A stretch of DNA of 64,000 bases from the NCBI RefSeq assembly GCF_001646655.1, contig NZ_LPZN01000044.1, positions 124,001-188,000 of the forward strand. Direction: 5' to 3'. Position numbers and translations under genes: made by a program. The stretch is from Rhodococcus gordoniae (lineage in GTDB: Bacteria > Actinomycetota > Actinomycetes > Mycobacteriales > Mycobacteriaceae). Positions 1-9,300 of this stretch are shown piece by piece. The notes below the pieces were generated by a model. That model saw nothing but the letters and a program-made list of their open reading frames with translations, was not told the DNA's origin and did not search any database. How positions within the stretch are numbered: position 1 is the first letter of the stretch; each line of letters starts with the position of its first letter.

Positions 1-23
1 CGACCTATAAACTACTGGCCACC

Positions 24-1604
24 ATGACTGCGCCTGATTCCTCCCGCCCGGCTGCCGGCGATCCCACCCGCCCGCCGTTCTACGTCACGACCGCGATCGC
101 GTACCCGAACGGCGCCCCGCACATCGGGCACGCCTACGAGTACATCTCGACCGACGCGATCGCGCGGTTCAAGCGTCTCGACGGCTTCGATGTGCGCTTC
201 CTGACCGGCACCGACGAGCACGGTCTGAAGATGCAGCAGACCGCCGCGAAGGAAGGCATCCCGGTCACCGAACTCGCGTCCCGGAACTCGGACGTCTTCG
301 AGGCCATGGACAAGGCCCTGAACATCTCGTACGACCGGTTCATCCGCACCACGGACGCCGATCACCTCGAGGCGAGCAAGGCGATCTGGCAGCGCATGGT
401 CGACGCAGGCGACATCTACCTCGACACCTACGCGGGGTGGTACTCGGTCCGCGACGAGGCGTTCTACACCGACGGTGAGACCACGCTGCTCGAGGACGGT
501 TCGCGGATCTCCACCGACACCGGCACCCCGGTGGAGTGGACGGAGGAATCCACCTACTTCTTCCGCCTGTCCGCCTACCAGGACAAGCTGCTGAAGCTCT
601 ACGAAGACCAGCCCGACTTCATCGCACCGGCGACCCGCCGCAACGAGATCGTCAGCTTCGTCTCCGGTGGCCTGAAGGACCTGTCGATCTCCCGCACGAC
701 CTTCGACTGGGGAGTTCCGGTTCCCCACCATCCCGATCACGTCATGTACGTGTGGGTCGACGCACTGACCAACTACCTCACCGGGGCCGGTTTCCCCGAC
801 ACCGAGGCGGAGTCGTACCGCCGGTACTGGCCGGCCGATCTGCACATCATCGGCAAGGACATCACGCGGTTCCACACCGTGTACTGGCCGGCCTTCCTCA
901 TGTCCGCGGGCCTCGAACTGCCCGAGCGGGTCTTCGTCCACGGCTTCCTGTTCAACAAGGGCGAGAAGATGTCGAAGTCGGTCGGCAATGTCGTCGATCC
1001 CCTCGAGATGGTGAAGCAGTACGGCCTCGATCAGCTGCGCTTCTTCCTGCTCCGCGAGATCTCCTACGGCCAGGACGGCAGTTACAGCCACGAGGCCATC
1101 GTCACCCGCATCAATGCCGATCTGGCCAACGACCTCGGCAACCTCGCACAGCGGTCCCTGACGATGGTCGCGAAGAACCTCGAGGGTACGGTGCCCACGC
1201 CGGGCGAGTTCACCGCCGACGACGAGGCCATGCTCGCCCAGGCCGACGCACTGCTGGGGAAGGTGCGCGCCGAGTTCGACGTCCAGGCCCTGCATCTGGG
1301 TCTCGAAGCGATCTGGCACGTGCTCGGCGAAACCAACCGTTACTTCTCCGCGCAGCAGCCGTGGGTGCTGCGCAAGACCGATCCCGAGCGGATGGCGACG
1401 GTCCTCTACGTCACGCTCGAGGTCGTGCGGATCGTCGGTCTGCTCGTCCAGCCGGTGATGCCGGATTCCGGTGCGAAGATCCTCGACCTGCTCGGTCAGG
1501 CACCGGAGGCGCGGGAGTTCGACGCCGTCGCCACCCGTCTGGCTCCCGGCACGGCACTGCCCGCGCCCGCGCCGGTGTTCCCGCGATACGTCGACGAGGA
1601 CTGA
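24..1604 (+). CDS. metG: Methionyl-tRNA synthetase
   Basis: Charges tRNA-Met with methionine in the cytoplasm. The 526-residue class I synthetase carries the HIGH-type signature in [14 protein letters not shown] near residues 27-40 and the KMSKS loop ([12 protein letters not shown]) near residue 315. Its length fits the compact actinobacterial form that ends after the helical anticodon-binding domain and lacks the C-terminal Trbp111-like dimerisation domain. The ATG at 24 is the only start inside the window that keeps the whole catalytic core; only 23 bases lie upstream, so the promoter is outside the window. Confidence 0.97.
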   Translation: MTAPDSSRPAAGDPTRPPFYVTTAIAYPNGAPHIGHAYEYISTDAIARFKRLDGFDVRFLTGTDEHGLKMQQTAAKEGIPVTELASRNSDVFEAMDKALNISYDRFIRTTDADHLEASKAIWQRMVDAGDIYLDTYAGWYSVRDEAFYTDGETTLLEDGSRISTDTGTPVEWTEESTYFFRLSAYQDKLLKLYEDQPDFIAPATRRNEIVSFVSGGLKDLSISRTTFDWGVPVPHHPDHVMYVWVDALTNYLTGAGFPDTEAESYRRYWPADLHIIGKDITRFHTVYWPAFLMSAGLELPERVFVHGFLFNKGEKMSKSVGNVVDPLEMVKQYGLDQLRFFLLREISYGQDGSYSHEAIVTRINADLANDLGNLAQRSLTMVAKNLEGTVPTPGEFTADDEAMLAQADALLGKVRAEFDVQALHLGLEAIWHVLGETNRYFSAQQPWVLRKTDPERMATVLYVTLEVVRIVGLLVQPVMPDSGAKILDLLGQAPEAREFDAVATRLAPGTALPAPAPVFPRYVDED

Positions 1605-1703
1605 GGTCTCACCACACGGTTCCGTCCGGCTCCGGAGAACACCGGCCAGCGCGTTCTGCGGCGCCACCGGAACCTGTCGGTGCCGTGCGCCACACTGCGG
1701 CGC

Positions 1704-2843
1704 ATGCGCAGCGATAGAACACACGTTCGAAACGGTGACCTGAACGAGCACGCTCTCCTCTCCGAGTTGGGCGGTGCCTACGAGCGGGGGTGGCAGCCCG
1801 CCGACATCCTGCACGTGACGGCCCGTTCGGGCGGCACGTCCGACGTCGCGCTCACCGCGGCCACGATGCTGTTCGATGCGCAGATCCGGCGTGCGGCCGA
1901 ACGCGCCCCCGTCGAGTGGGTACGGCAGATCGACGAGATCTCCCGACGACACCCGTATCTCGTCCACGCCACGCAAGCCCCGGCACTGGCCGACGGTCTG
2001 CGCCGGGCCGCCTCCGATGCCACCCGCTTCGAGATCGAGGGCCTCGCCTTCACCTGGAAGTACCTGCCGTCCTTCGCGATCCTCATGCCGCCGCCCTCAC
2101 GGTGGCCGTCCGTCCGCTCCGCCGGCACCGTTGTCTCCTCGCCGCCCGACATCCGGATTCTCGAACGCATCCGCGCACTGTTGTCGAAGGCCGAATCCAC
2201 CGACTTCCCCGACGAGGCAGAAGCGCTCACCGCGAAAGCGCAGGAACTCGTCTCCCGCCATGCAGTGGGTGCCGCACTGCTCGCCGGACCCGGTTCCCGC
2301 ACCGACCCCGTCGTGGGCCGGCGTATCCACCTCCACAATCCGTACATCCGGGAGAAGGTCCTGCTTCTCACCGCGATCGGCGATGCGAACCGGGTGCGCA
2401 CGGTGTGGTTCACCCGCGTACAGATCGCGACGATCGTCGGCACCGCGACCGACCTGCAGCAGGCCGAGATGCTGTTCACCTCGCTGCTCGTGCAGGCCGG
2501 GCGGGCTGTGCGGGCGGCCGGCACGGCGGGCCGGCGAGGATCGTCCGCGACCTCCTTCCGCCGTGCCTTCCTCACCGGCTACGCGCATCGGATCGGCGAA
2601 CGTCTCCGCGAGGCCGACGTTCGGGCCACCGCCGACGCCGCAGCCGAGGCGCGGGTACCCATCACGACCCTCGCGCCGATCCTCGCCCGTCGGTCCGATG
2701 CCGTCGACACCGAGTTCCGGCGACTGTTTCCCGTCACCCGCGACTCGCGTAGCCGGGGTGTCGACGCCGACGGCTTCCACGCCGGTCGCGATGCGGCCGA
2801 CGCCGCCTCGCTCACCCCCGGGCCCCAGCCCGTCGATCGCTGA
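1704..2843 (+). CDS. DUF2786 domain protein
   Basis: A 379-residue protein of unknown function. Residues about 152-190 contain the DUF2786 signature (IRALLSKAESTDFPDEAEA followed by TAKAQELVSRHAV), a motif widespread in actinobacteria without an assigned biochemical role. No signal peptide or membrane span is visible. The ATG at 1704 is preferred because the upstream in-frame start at 1680 adds only eight residues without a ribosome binding site; neither start is strongly supported. It follows metG by 99 bases and probably has its own promoter or reads through. Confidence 0.72.
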   Translation: MRSDRTHVRNGDLNEHALLSELGGAYERGWQPADILHVTARSGGTSDVALTAATMLFDAQIRRAAERAPVEWVRQIDEISRRHPYLVHATQAPALADGLRRAASDATRFEIEGLAFTWKYLPSFAILMPPPSRWPSVRSAGTVVSSPPDIRILERIRALLSKAESTDFPDEAEALTAKAQELVSRHAVGAALLAGPGSRTDPVVGRRIHLHNPYIREKVLLLTAIGDANRVRTVWFTRVQIATIVGTATDLQQAEMLFTSLLVQAGRAVRAAGTAGRRGSSATSFRRAFLTGYAHRIGERLREADVRATADAAAEARVPITTLAPILARRSDAVDTEFRRLFPVTRDSRSRGVDADGFHAGRDAADAASLTPGPQPVDR

Positions 2844-2976
2844 AGGCCGATCATCCAGGCGGTCGATCACCCGGGTGACGGACATCACAGCATGCTGTGC
2901 CCACGTCGTGTCACATCCGCGCCGCGAGCGGTGTCACGTCGGTAGCACCACTTCCGACAGCGAAGGGACGAGAGCG

Positions 2977-4128
2977 ATGACAACGCAATTCCACGTGGTG
3001 GTCGTAGGCGCGGGGTACGCCGGGGTGATGGCCGCGAACCGACTCCTGGCCGAACATCCCGAAGTCGCGGTCACGGTGGTGAACCCGCGCGCCGTCTTCG
3101 TCGAACGGGTCCGGCTCCACCAGGTGGCGGCCGGATCCGGCACCGCCACGCACGACCTGGCCGATCTCCTGCATCCGCGGGCGACGCTGCATGTCGGTTC
3201 GGCCGAACGGATCGAACCGCACGCGGTGGCCCTCGCCGACGGGACGGTCCTGCGGTGCGACGCGGTGGTCCACGCCGTGGGCAGCACATCGGTTCCCGGC
3301 GCGATTCCCGAGGCACAGAAAGTGTTCTCCGTCGCCGACCTCGACTCGGCCACAGCTCTCCACGACGCACTCGTGGCCGTGGACGATCACGCGTCCGTCG
3401 TCGTGATCGGCGGTGGCCTCACCGGCGTCGAGACCGTCACCGAACTCGCACAGGCACATCCGCGACACTCACTCGTCCTCGTCGGCGATCCGGGCGCCGG
3501 CCTACCCGAGGGCACACGGCGTTACATCCGTCGCCGGCTGGAGGAGCTGGGCGTCCGGCTCCGCTCGGGAGTACGGGTCACCCGCATCGACGAGGAGTCC
3601 GTCGAACTCGACGACGGCACCGCGATTCCCGCGACCCTTGTGGTCCGGACGGCAGGCTTCTCCGTCCCCGACCTCGCCCGTCGCAGCGGACTGCCGGTCG
3701 ACGACGCCGGCCGCCTCCGGGTCCGCGACACCCTTCAGGCGGTCGACGGCACACCGATCGTCGGAGTGGGCGACGCGGTGGTGGTGGAGGGCAACGACCA
3801 CCTGCGGATGAGCTGCCAGGCAGCGATGCCGCTGGGCAGCCACGGCGCCGACACGGTGTGGCAACTGCTGCAGGGACGCGAACCGGCACCGCTCTCGCTC
3901 GGGTTCGTCTCGACCTGCGTCTCGCTGGGCCGCGATCGCGGCGTGGTGCAGTTGTCCGCCCGCGACGACACCCCCTCGAGGTGGGCGGTGCGGGGACGGT
4001 TCGCAGCACCGGTGAAGGAAGCCGTCGTTCGTGGGACCATCCGCACCATGCAACTCCAGGCGCGCGGGCGGGCCCTGCCGACCCGGCGCGGACCGGACAC
4101 GGCCGCACGGGAGAATGCGCACGTATGA
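2977..4128 (+). CDS. NAD(P)/FAD-dependent oxidoreductase (NDH-2-like)
   Basis: A 383-residue pyridine nucleotide-disulfide oxidoreductase-family flavoprotein. The N-terminal FAD-binding Rossmann motif VVVVGAGYAG is at residues 6-15, a second dinucleotide motif VVVIGGGLTGVE starts near residue 145, and the late FAD motif is GTPIVGVGDAVV. It has no redox CxxC pair, so it resembles type II NADH dehydrogenase / ferredoxin reductase-like enzymes rather than thioredoxin reductases. The ATG at 2977 is chosen for the purine-rich GAAGGGACGAG before it. Its stop overlaps the next gene start as ATGA, so it is translationally coupled to the ECF sigma factor; such oxidoreductases are typical genomic partners of ECF41 sigma factors. 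Substrate unknown. Confidence 0.85.
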   Translation: MTTQFHVVVVGAGYAGVMAANRLLAEHPEVAVTVVNPRAVFVERVRLHQVAAGSGTATHDLADLLHPRATLHVGSAERIEPHAVALADGTVLRCDAVVHAVGSTSVPGAIPEAQKVFSVADLDSATALHDALVAVDDHASVVVIGGGLTGVETVTELAQAHPRHSLVLVGDPGAGLPEGTRRYIRRRLEELGVRLRSGVRVTRIDEESVELDDGTAIPATLVVRTAGFSVPDLARRSGLPVDDAGRLRVRDTLQAVDGTPIVGVGDAVVVEGNDHLRMSCQAAMPLGSHGADTVWQLLQGREPAPLSLGFVSTCVSLGRDRGVVQLSARDDTPSRWAVRGRFAAPVKEAVVRGTIRTMQLQARGRALPTRRGPDTAARENAHV

Positions 4129-5006
4129 CCGGCGACGACGTCTTCACCGAACATCGGGGACTGCTGTTCTCGATCGCCTACGAGATCACCGGCAGCGTCG
4201 CCGACAGCGAGGACGTCCTGCAGGAGAGCTACCTCCGCTGGGCCCGCGCCGACACCGATGCCGTCGACAACCCGCGGGCCTACGCGGCACAGATCGTCAC
4301 GCGCCAGGCGCTGAACTCGCTGCGGTCGGCGCAGCGCCGCCGGGAGGACTACGTCGGGCCGTGGCTGCCCGAACCGATCCTCACCGCTCCCGACGCGGCC
4401 CACGAGGTCGAACTCGCCGAGGCGGTGTCCACCGCCATGCTGCTGGTACTGGAGACGTTGACGCCGGTCGAACGTGTGGTCTTCGTGATGCGCGAGGTGT
4501 TCGGTTTCGAGTACGGACGCATCGCCGACGCGGTCGACCGCACGGAGAGCGCCGTCCGGCAGATCGCGCACCGTGCCCGCGCGCACGTCCACGCCAAGCA
4601 GCGGCGCTTCACCCCGGCGGGCGCCGAGACCGACCGGGTGGTCACCGCCTTCCTTACCGCGGCGACCACCGGCGATCTCGACGGATTGCTGTCGCTGCTG
4701 GCTCCCGACGTCGTGTACCTCGCCGACGGCGGAGGCAAGGTCAATGCGGCCCGGGTCCCGGTCCTCGGCGCCACGAAGGTCGCCCGACTGTTCCTCGGGC
4801 TGGTCCGGCACCCATTGCCCGACATGACCATCGAGCCGGCCGTGCTGAACTCGATGCCGGGCGTCCTCGTCCGTTCGGCAGGGGTCCTCGACATGGTGCT
4901 GCACTTCGAGATCGACGAGGGCCTGGTCACCGGGGTCTACGTAGTGCGCAATCCCGACAAGCTCACACATCTCGGGGCTCGTCCCGGCGCCTCCGACCGG
5001 CCATGA
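4125..5006 (+). CDS. ECF41-type RNA polymerase sigma factor (SigJ-like) with SnoaL-like C-terminus
   Basis: A 293-residue extracytoplasmic-function sigma factor. Region 2 begins with FTEHRGLLFSIAYEITGS, region 4 contains the helix-turn-helix around GRIADAVDRTESAVRQIAH, and the remaining ~110 residues form a SnoaL/NTF2-like extension. Two ECF41 hallmarks are visible: the linker WLPEP near residue 80 and the C-terminal NPDKL. In ECF41 proteins the extension replaces a separate anti-sigma factor and modulates activity; that is family knowledge. It overlaps the upstream oxidoreductase gene by four bases, its likely regulatory partner. The signal sensed is unknown. Confidence 0.9.
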   Translation: MTGDDVFTEHRGLLFSIAYEITGSVADSEDVLQESYLRWARADTDAVDNPRAYAAQIVTRQALNSLRSAQRRREDYVGPWLPEPILTAPDAAHEVELAEAVSTAMLLVLETLTPVERVVFVMREVFGFEYGRIADAVDRTESAVRQIAHRARAHVHAKQRRFTPAGAETDRVVTAFLTAATTGDLDGLLSLLAPDVVYLADGGGKVNAARVPVLGATKVARLFLGLVRHPLPDMTIEPAVLNSMPGVLVRSAGVLDMVLHFEIDEGLVTGVYVVRNPDKLTHLGARPGASDRP

Positions 5007-5018
5007 CAAGCTGACGCC

Positions 5019-6308
5019 ATGCGGATGGAACGACTCGGCCGCGGCGGCACCGTCGATCGCGTTCTCGGTGCACTGGCGGAACGCGCCCGGATCCTGGCCG
5101 TCCCCGGCCCGGCTGCGCTGTCGGGCGAGTGGTTCGGGGCTGCGGCCGTGCTCGTCCCGTCCGTCTCCGTCGAATCCGTACCACCGGCGGAGGCCTTCTC
5201 GCTCTCGCCGGATGCTCCCGTCTCCGGCGGCGACCGGCCACTCATCGGTGGTGGACGCATCGGATACCTCGCCTACCCGGATCGCGTCCCGGACCGCCCC
5301 GCGCTGCCCCTGGCCGCCAGCGGGTGGACCGACACCGTCCTTCGCCTCGACGCCGACGGCTGCTGGTGGTACGAGACCCTCGGCACCGCACCCTGCCCCG
5401 ACGATCTCGCCTCCGCCGTCCTCGATCCCTCGCCCGTGGCCTCCGGCTGGCACATCGCATGGACGCCGCCCTCCCGCGACGAGCACCGCCGCGGCGTCGA
5501 ACGGTGCCTCGAGGCGATCCGCGCCGGCGAGGTGTACCAGGCGTGCGTATGCACCCGGTTCACCGGACGGTGGGACGGCGACCCGCTGGCGTTCTTCGCC
5601 GACGGAATCTCCCGGACGGCCCCGACACGAGCCGCCTACCTGCAGGGATCCTGGGGCGCAGTGGCGTCGCTGTCGCCCGAACTGTTCGTCTCCCTCCACG
5701 ACGACACGATGCGGTCGAGCCCGATCAAGGGCACACTCCCCCGCTCCGCCGACCCGGCGCGATTACGGGCCTCTGCCAAGGACGTCGCCGAGAACGTGAT
5801 GATCGTCGACCTCGTCCGCAACGATCTCGGTCGCGTCGCCGAGACCGGTTCGGTGCGGACCGAGGATCTGCTGACGGTGCGGCCCGCCCCGGGGGTGTGG
5901 CACCTGGTGTCCACCGTCGCGGCGGAGCGGCGACCGGGCGTGACGGTCGCCGACATTCTCGACGCGGCGTTCCCGCCCGCCTCCGTCACCGGGTGCCCGA
6001 AGATCCGGGCCCGCACGTTGCTCACCCGATGGGAGGGTTCGGCGCGGGGCGTCTACTGCGGAACCGTCGGCATGACGAGTCCGATCGCCGGCACCGAACT
6101 GAACGTCGCGATCCGCACGGTCGAGTTCGGTCACGACGACACCGGCGACGGCGTGTGCGCGCTCGGTGTCGGTGGCGGCATCACCATCGACTCGGATCCC
6201 GAGGCCGAATGGCAGGAATGCCTCGACAAGGCCGCGAGCATCCTCACGCTCGGCGACAGCCGGGCCGGCGCTCAGCACACCCCGTTCGGTGGCGCCGGTA
6301 ACTCGTAG
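5019..6308 (+). CDS. pabB: Aminodeoxychorismate synthase component I-type chorismate-binding enzyme
   Basis: A 429-residue chorismate-utilising enzyme that, with a glutamine amidotransferase (PabA, not in the window), makes 4-amino-4-deoxychorismate for folate synthesis. Visible signatures are GEVYQACVCTRF, SSPIKGTLPR with the lysine characteristic of PabB/TrpE proteins, MIVDLVRNDLGRVAETGSV and the C-terminal PPASVTGCPKIRA. Assignment to PabB rather than anthranilate synthase or isochorismate synthase rests on the PIKGT motif and synteny with Rv1005c. It starts 12 bases after the sigma factor gene. It ends convergent with the WD40 gene and the two coding regions overlap by 37 bases. Confidence 0.88.
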   Translation: MRMERLGRGGTVDRVLGALAERARILAVPGPAALSGEWFGAAAVLVPSVSVESVPPAEAFSLSPDAPVSGGDRPLIGGGRIGYLAYPDRVPDRPALPLAASGWTDTVLRLDADGCWWYETLGTAPCPDDLASAVLDPSPVASGWHIAWTPPSRDEHRRGVERCLEAIRAGEVYQACVCTRFTGRWDGDPLAFFADGISRTAPTRAAYLQGSWGAVASLSPELFVSLHDDTMRSSPIKGTLPRSADPARLRASAKDVAENVMIVDLVRNDLGRVAETGSVRTEDLLTVRPAPGVWHLVSTVAAERRPGVTVADILDAAFPPASVTGCPKIRARTLLTRWEGSARGVYCGTVGMTSPIAGTELNVAIRTVEFGHDDTGDGVCALGVGGGITIDSDPEAEWQECLDKAASILTLGDSRAGAQHTPFGGAGNS

Positions 6309-9300
6309 CGGTCGAGCACGTCGTCGAGTCGCACCGAGGTGGAACGGCAGATGCGGGCCACCACGGCGTCGGCATCGAGCCCCCCCGTGCGGAGCAGACC
6401 GTCGCCGCCGGCGGCGACGATGGTGCCGTCGGGCGCGAAGGTGACCTGCCAGCGTCCCGTCCCGATCTCGGTGACCGGCCCACCGATCTCGTGCATCCCG
6501 TCCGGGTCGGCGACGTCCCACAATCGGACCGTCCCGTCGTCGCTCCCGCTGACCGCGCGGGTGCCGTCCGGGGTGATCGACACCGAGTAGACGGTGCCGC
6601 GGTGGCCGCTCAACCGGGTGTCGCGGGCGACGAAATCTCCGGACTCGGCGCGGTCCCAGACCACGACGTCGTGATCGTCGCCACCAGTCACCAGGACGTC
6701 GCTCGAACCGCCGAAGGCCACGGTGTTCACCCCGGTGGCGTGCCCGTCCGTGACGTTCACCCGTCCCGGGGAGCGCGGATCGGTGACGTCCCACGCGTAG
6801 ATCTCGCTGTCGGCGCTCGTGACCACCAGGCTCCGGCCGTCGGGACTGACGGCCGCACTGCGCACGAGATTCTTCGGCCCGGTCAGCGGTTCACCCCAGG
6901 GCACGGGCTCCGCTGGATCCGCGATGTCCCACAACTGCACCGAGAAGTCGTCGGCGCCGGTCACGAGGGTCGTGCCGTCGGGTCCGAACGCCACGGCGGA
7001 GGTGAACCTCGTGGCCAGCGGCACCGGGTCGCCGAACGGCTTCGGTGCCGACGGATCGCGCACGTCCCACAACTGCACGCTGCCCCCGGATGTCGGCGCC
7101 GTGGCCAGAATGGTCCCCGAGGGCGAGAGCGCACACACGTAGGCTCCGCCGAGCGGACGCGGCAACGCGATCCCGCCGGCACGGTTCCAGTCGCCGCCCC
7201 GGCCGACCCGCCAGAGGGTGACATCGGGGCCGTAGCTGCCGGTCGCGACAAGGGTTCCGGCCCGATCGATCGCGGGCCGGGTCAGCGCACCGTCGGCCAC
7301 GGCCACGCGGGTCTGCGGCATCGTCCACACCCGGACGTTGGCGTCCTGTCCTCCGGTGACGAGGGTGTTCCCCGTCGGGCTGACCGCGAGCGTGGGCACG
7401 CCACCTCCGTGTCCGGTCAGCGGCGGGTCGACCTCGTCGAGCGTGCGCGTGGCGGGGTCGAGGTCCCACAGTTTCGCGGTGCCGTCCCACGAGGCGCTCG
7501 CGAGTGTGCGTCCGTCGGGCAGGAAAGCGATGTTCCAGACCCCACCGGTGTGGGCGTTGGTCGGCGCCCCCAGTGGACGGGCCGCGCGTGGATCGGTGGT
7601 GTCGAACAGGTGCAGCACACCGTCGTCGCTGCTCGCCGCGAGGACCGTACCGTCTCCGTTGAAGCTCACCGAATGGGTGACGTCGCCGAACCCGGTCAGT
7701 GGCTCACCGAGCGACACCGGCCTCGACGGCGTGCTCACGTCCCACAACCGGACGGTGCGGTCGTCGCTGGACGTGGCGAGGATCTGCCCTCCGGGACGGA
7801 AGGCGACCGTCCGGACACCGCCGTCGTGCTCGTCGACGAGGGTGACGGGGAAACGGCCCGAACCGGGATCCGCAGTGTCGACGAGTGCCACGCGTCCGTC
7901 GTCGTACGGCACGGCGAGCACCCGCCCGGTGGGTGAATACCGCACGTTGTGCACGGCGCCGCCGGCGTAGACCTGCCGGTCGAGCACCACGCGCGGCGCG
8001 GCACGATCCGTCACGTCGTAGATCCACACCCCACCGTCACCTGCACCCATCGCGAGGAAACGGCCGTCGGGGCTGAACGAGACGGACGCCATGTACTTCG
8101 TCGACAACTGCAGCGGCTCGCCCACCGCCACCGGTTCGTCGCCGTCGAGCGCCCACAATCGGACGGTGCCGTCGTCGCTCGCCGAGGCGAGGGTGGAGCC
8201 GTCGGGTGAGACGACGACACCGTAGACCGGTCCGCTGTGCCCGCTCAGCGTGTAGGCGAGGGGCACGGCCTGGCTGGCGATGAGCCGCGAGTACGCGACC
8301 GGACTGTCGGGCTGGAGTTCGGCCGCCACCAGCGCGAGATTCGCCGAGGTCGTGGGGTCCTCGTTGCGCAGGGAATCGGACAGCGCGACGATCTGCTGGA
8401 ACTGGGCGGCGCTCCGCTCCGTTTCGGCCCGGCCCTTCGCGACCCAGGCCAGACCCGTCATCACGAACGCGATGATCGTCGACAACGCCATCGCCGAGAT
8501 GCCGACGCGGCGTGCGCGTGCCTCACGAGCGATCTGCCGCCGGGAGGCATCGAGGAAGGCCACGGCCGTGGAGCTGAGCGCGACCGGTCCACGACGGTCC
8601 TCGGAGGACCCCGCCATGGCGAGATGCGGGTTCTGCTCGCTCACGACATCCATGCGGCCGCGCCGGTAGAGCAGTTCGCGGTTGCGTCCGGATCCGAGCC
8701 AGGTCAACGCGTCGGCCTCGATCTGCTGCCGCAGAGCGGCGCCGGCGCGGTCCTGCTGGATCCACGACTTGAGCCGGGGCCACGCGTCGATCACGGCGTC
8801 GTGGATGAGTTCGACACACTCGGCGTCGACGACGAGCACCCGCGCCGACACGAAATGGTCGAGCACGCGCTTCGACGCGGCACGATCCTTGCCTCCCACC
8901 GCCAGCAGTTCGTTCAACGGGCGCGCGATCTTGACGTCCGTGCCGGTCGTGGTGACGTAGACCAGGTGGACGAGCATCGACCGGGCGCAAGCGCGGTCGG
9001 CGTCGTCGGTGAGGTTCTCCCACGCCCGTTCGGCGCCGGCGGCGACGGATCCGCGGACACCGCCGGTCGCGCGATATGCGGCGACGGTGAGCGTGCCGCC
9101 GCTGCGCTTGTCCCACAGCGAATCGAGCAGGTGGGACAGCAGGGGAAGTTCGGTGCCGCTGATCTCGCCGTCGGTCAGACCCGTGAGGTCGTGGAGGATG
9201 AGATCGACGAGACCCGGTTCGAGACGGACCCCGACGAGTTTGGCGGGAGCAGTGATCACCTCGACCAGGTCGTCGCGGTCGAGCGGCTGGACGGTCTTGG

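Noticed and set aside
12-1976. 654-residue minus-strand open frame opposite metG
   Set aside because: It is antisense to an intact methionyl-tRNA synthetase, has no domain, and is a typical GC-rich shadow frame.
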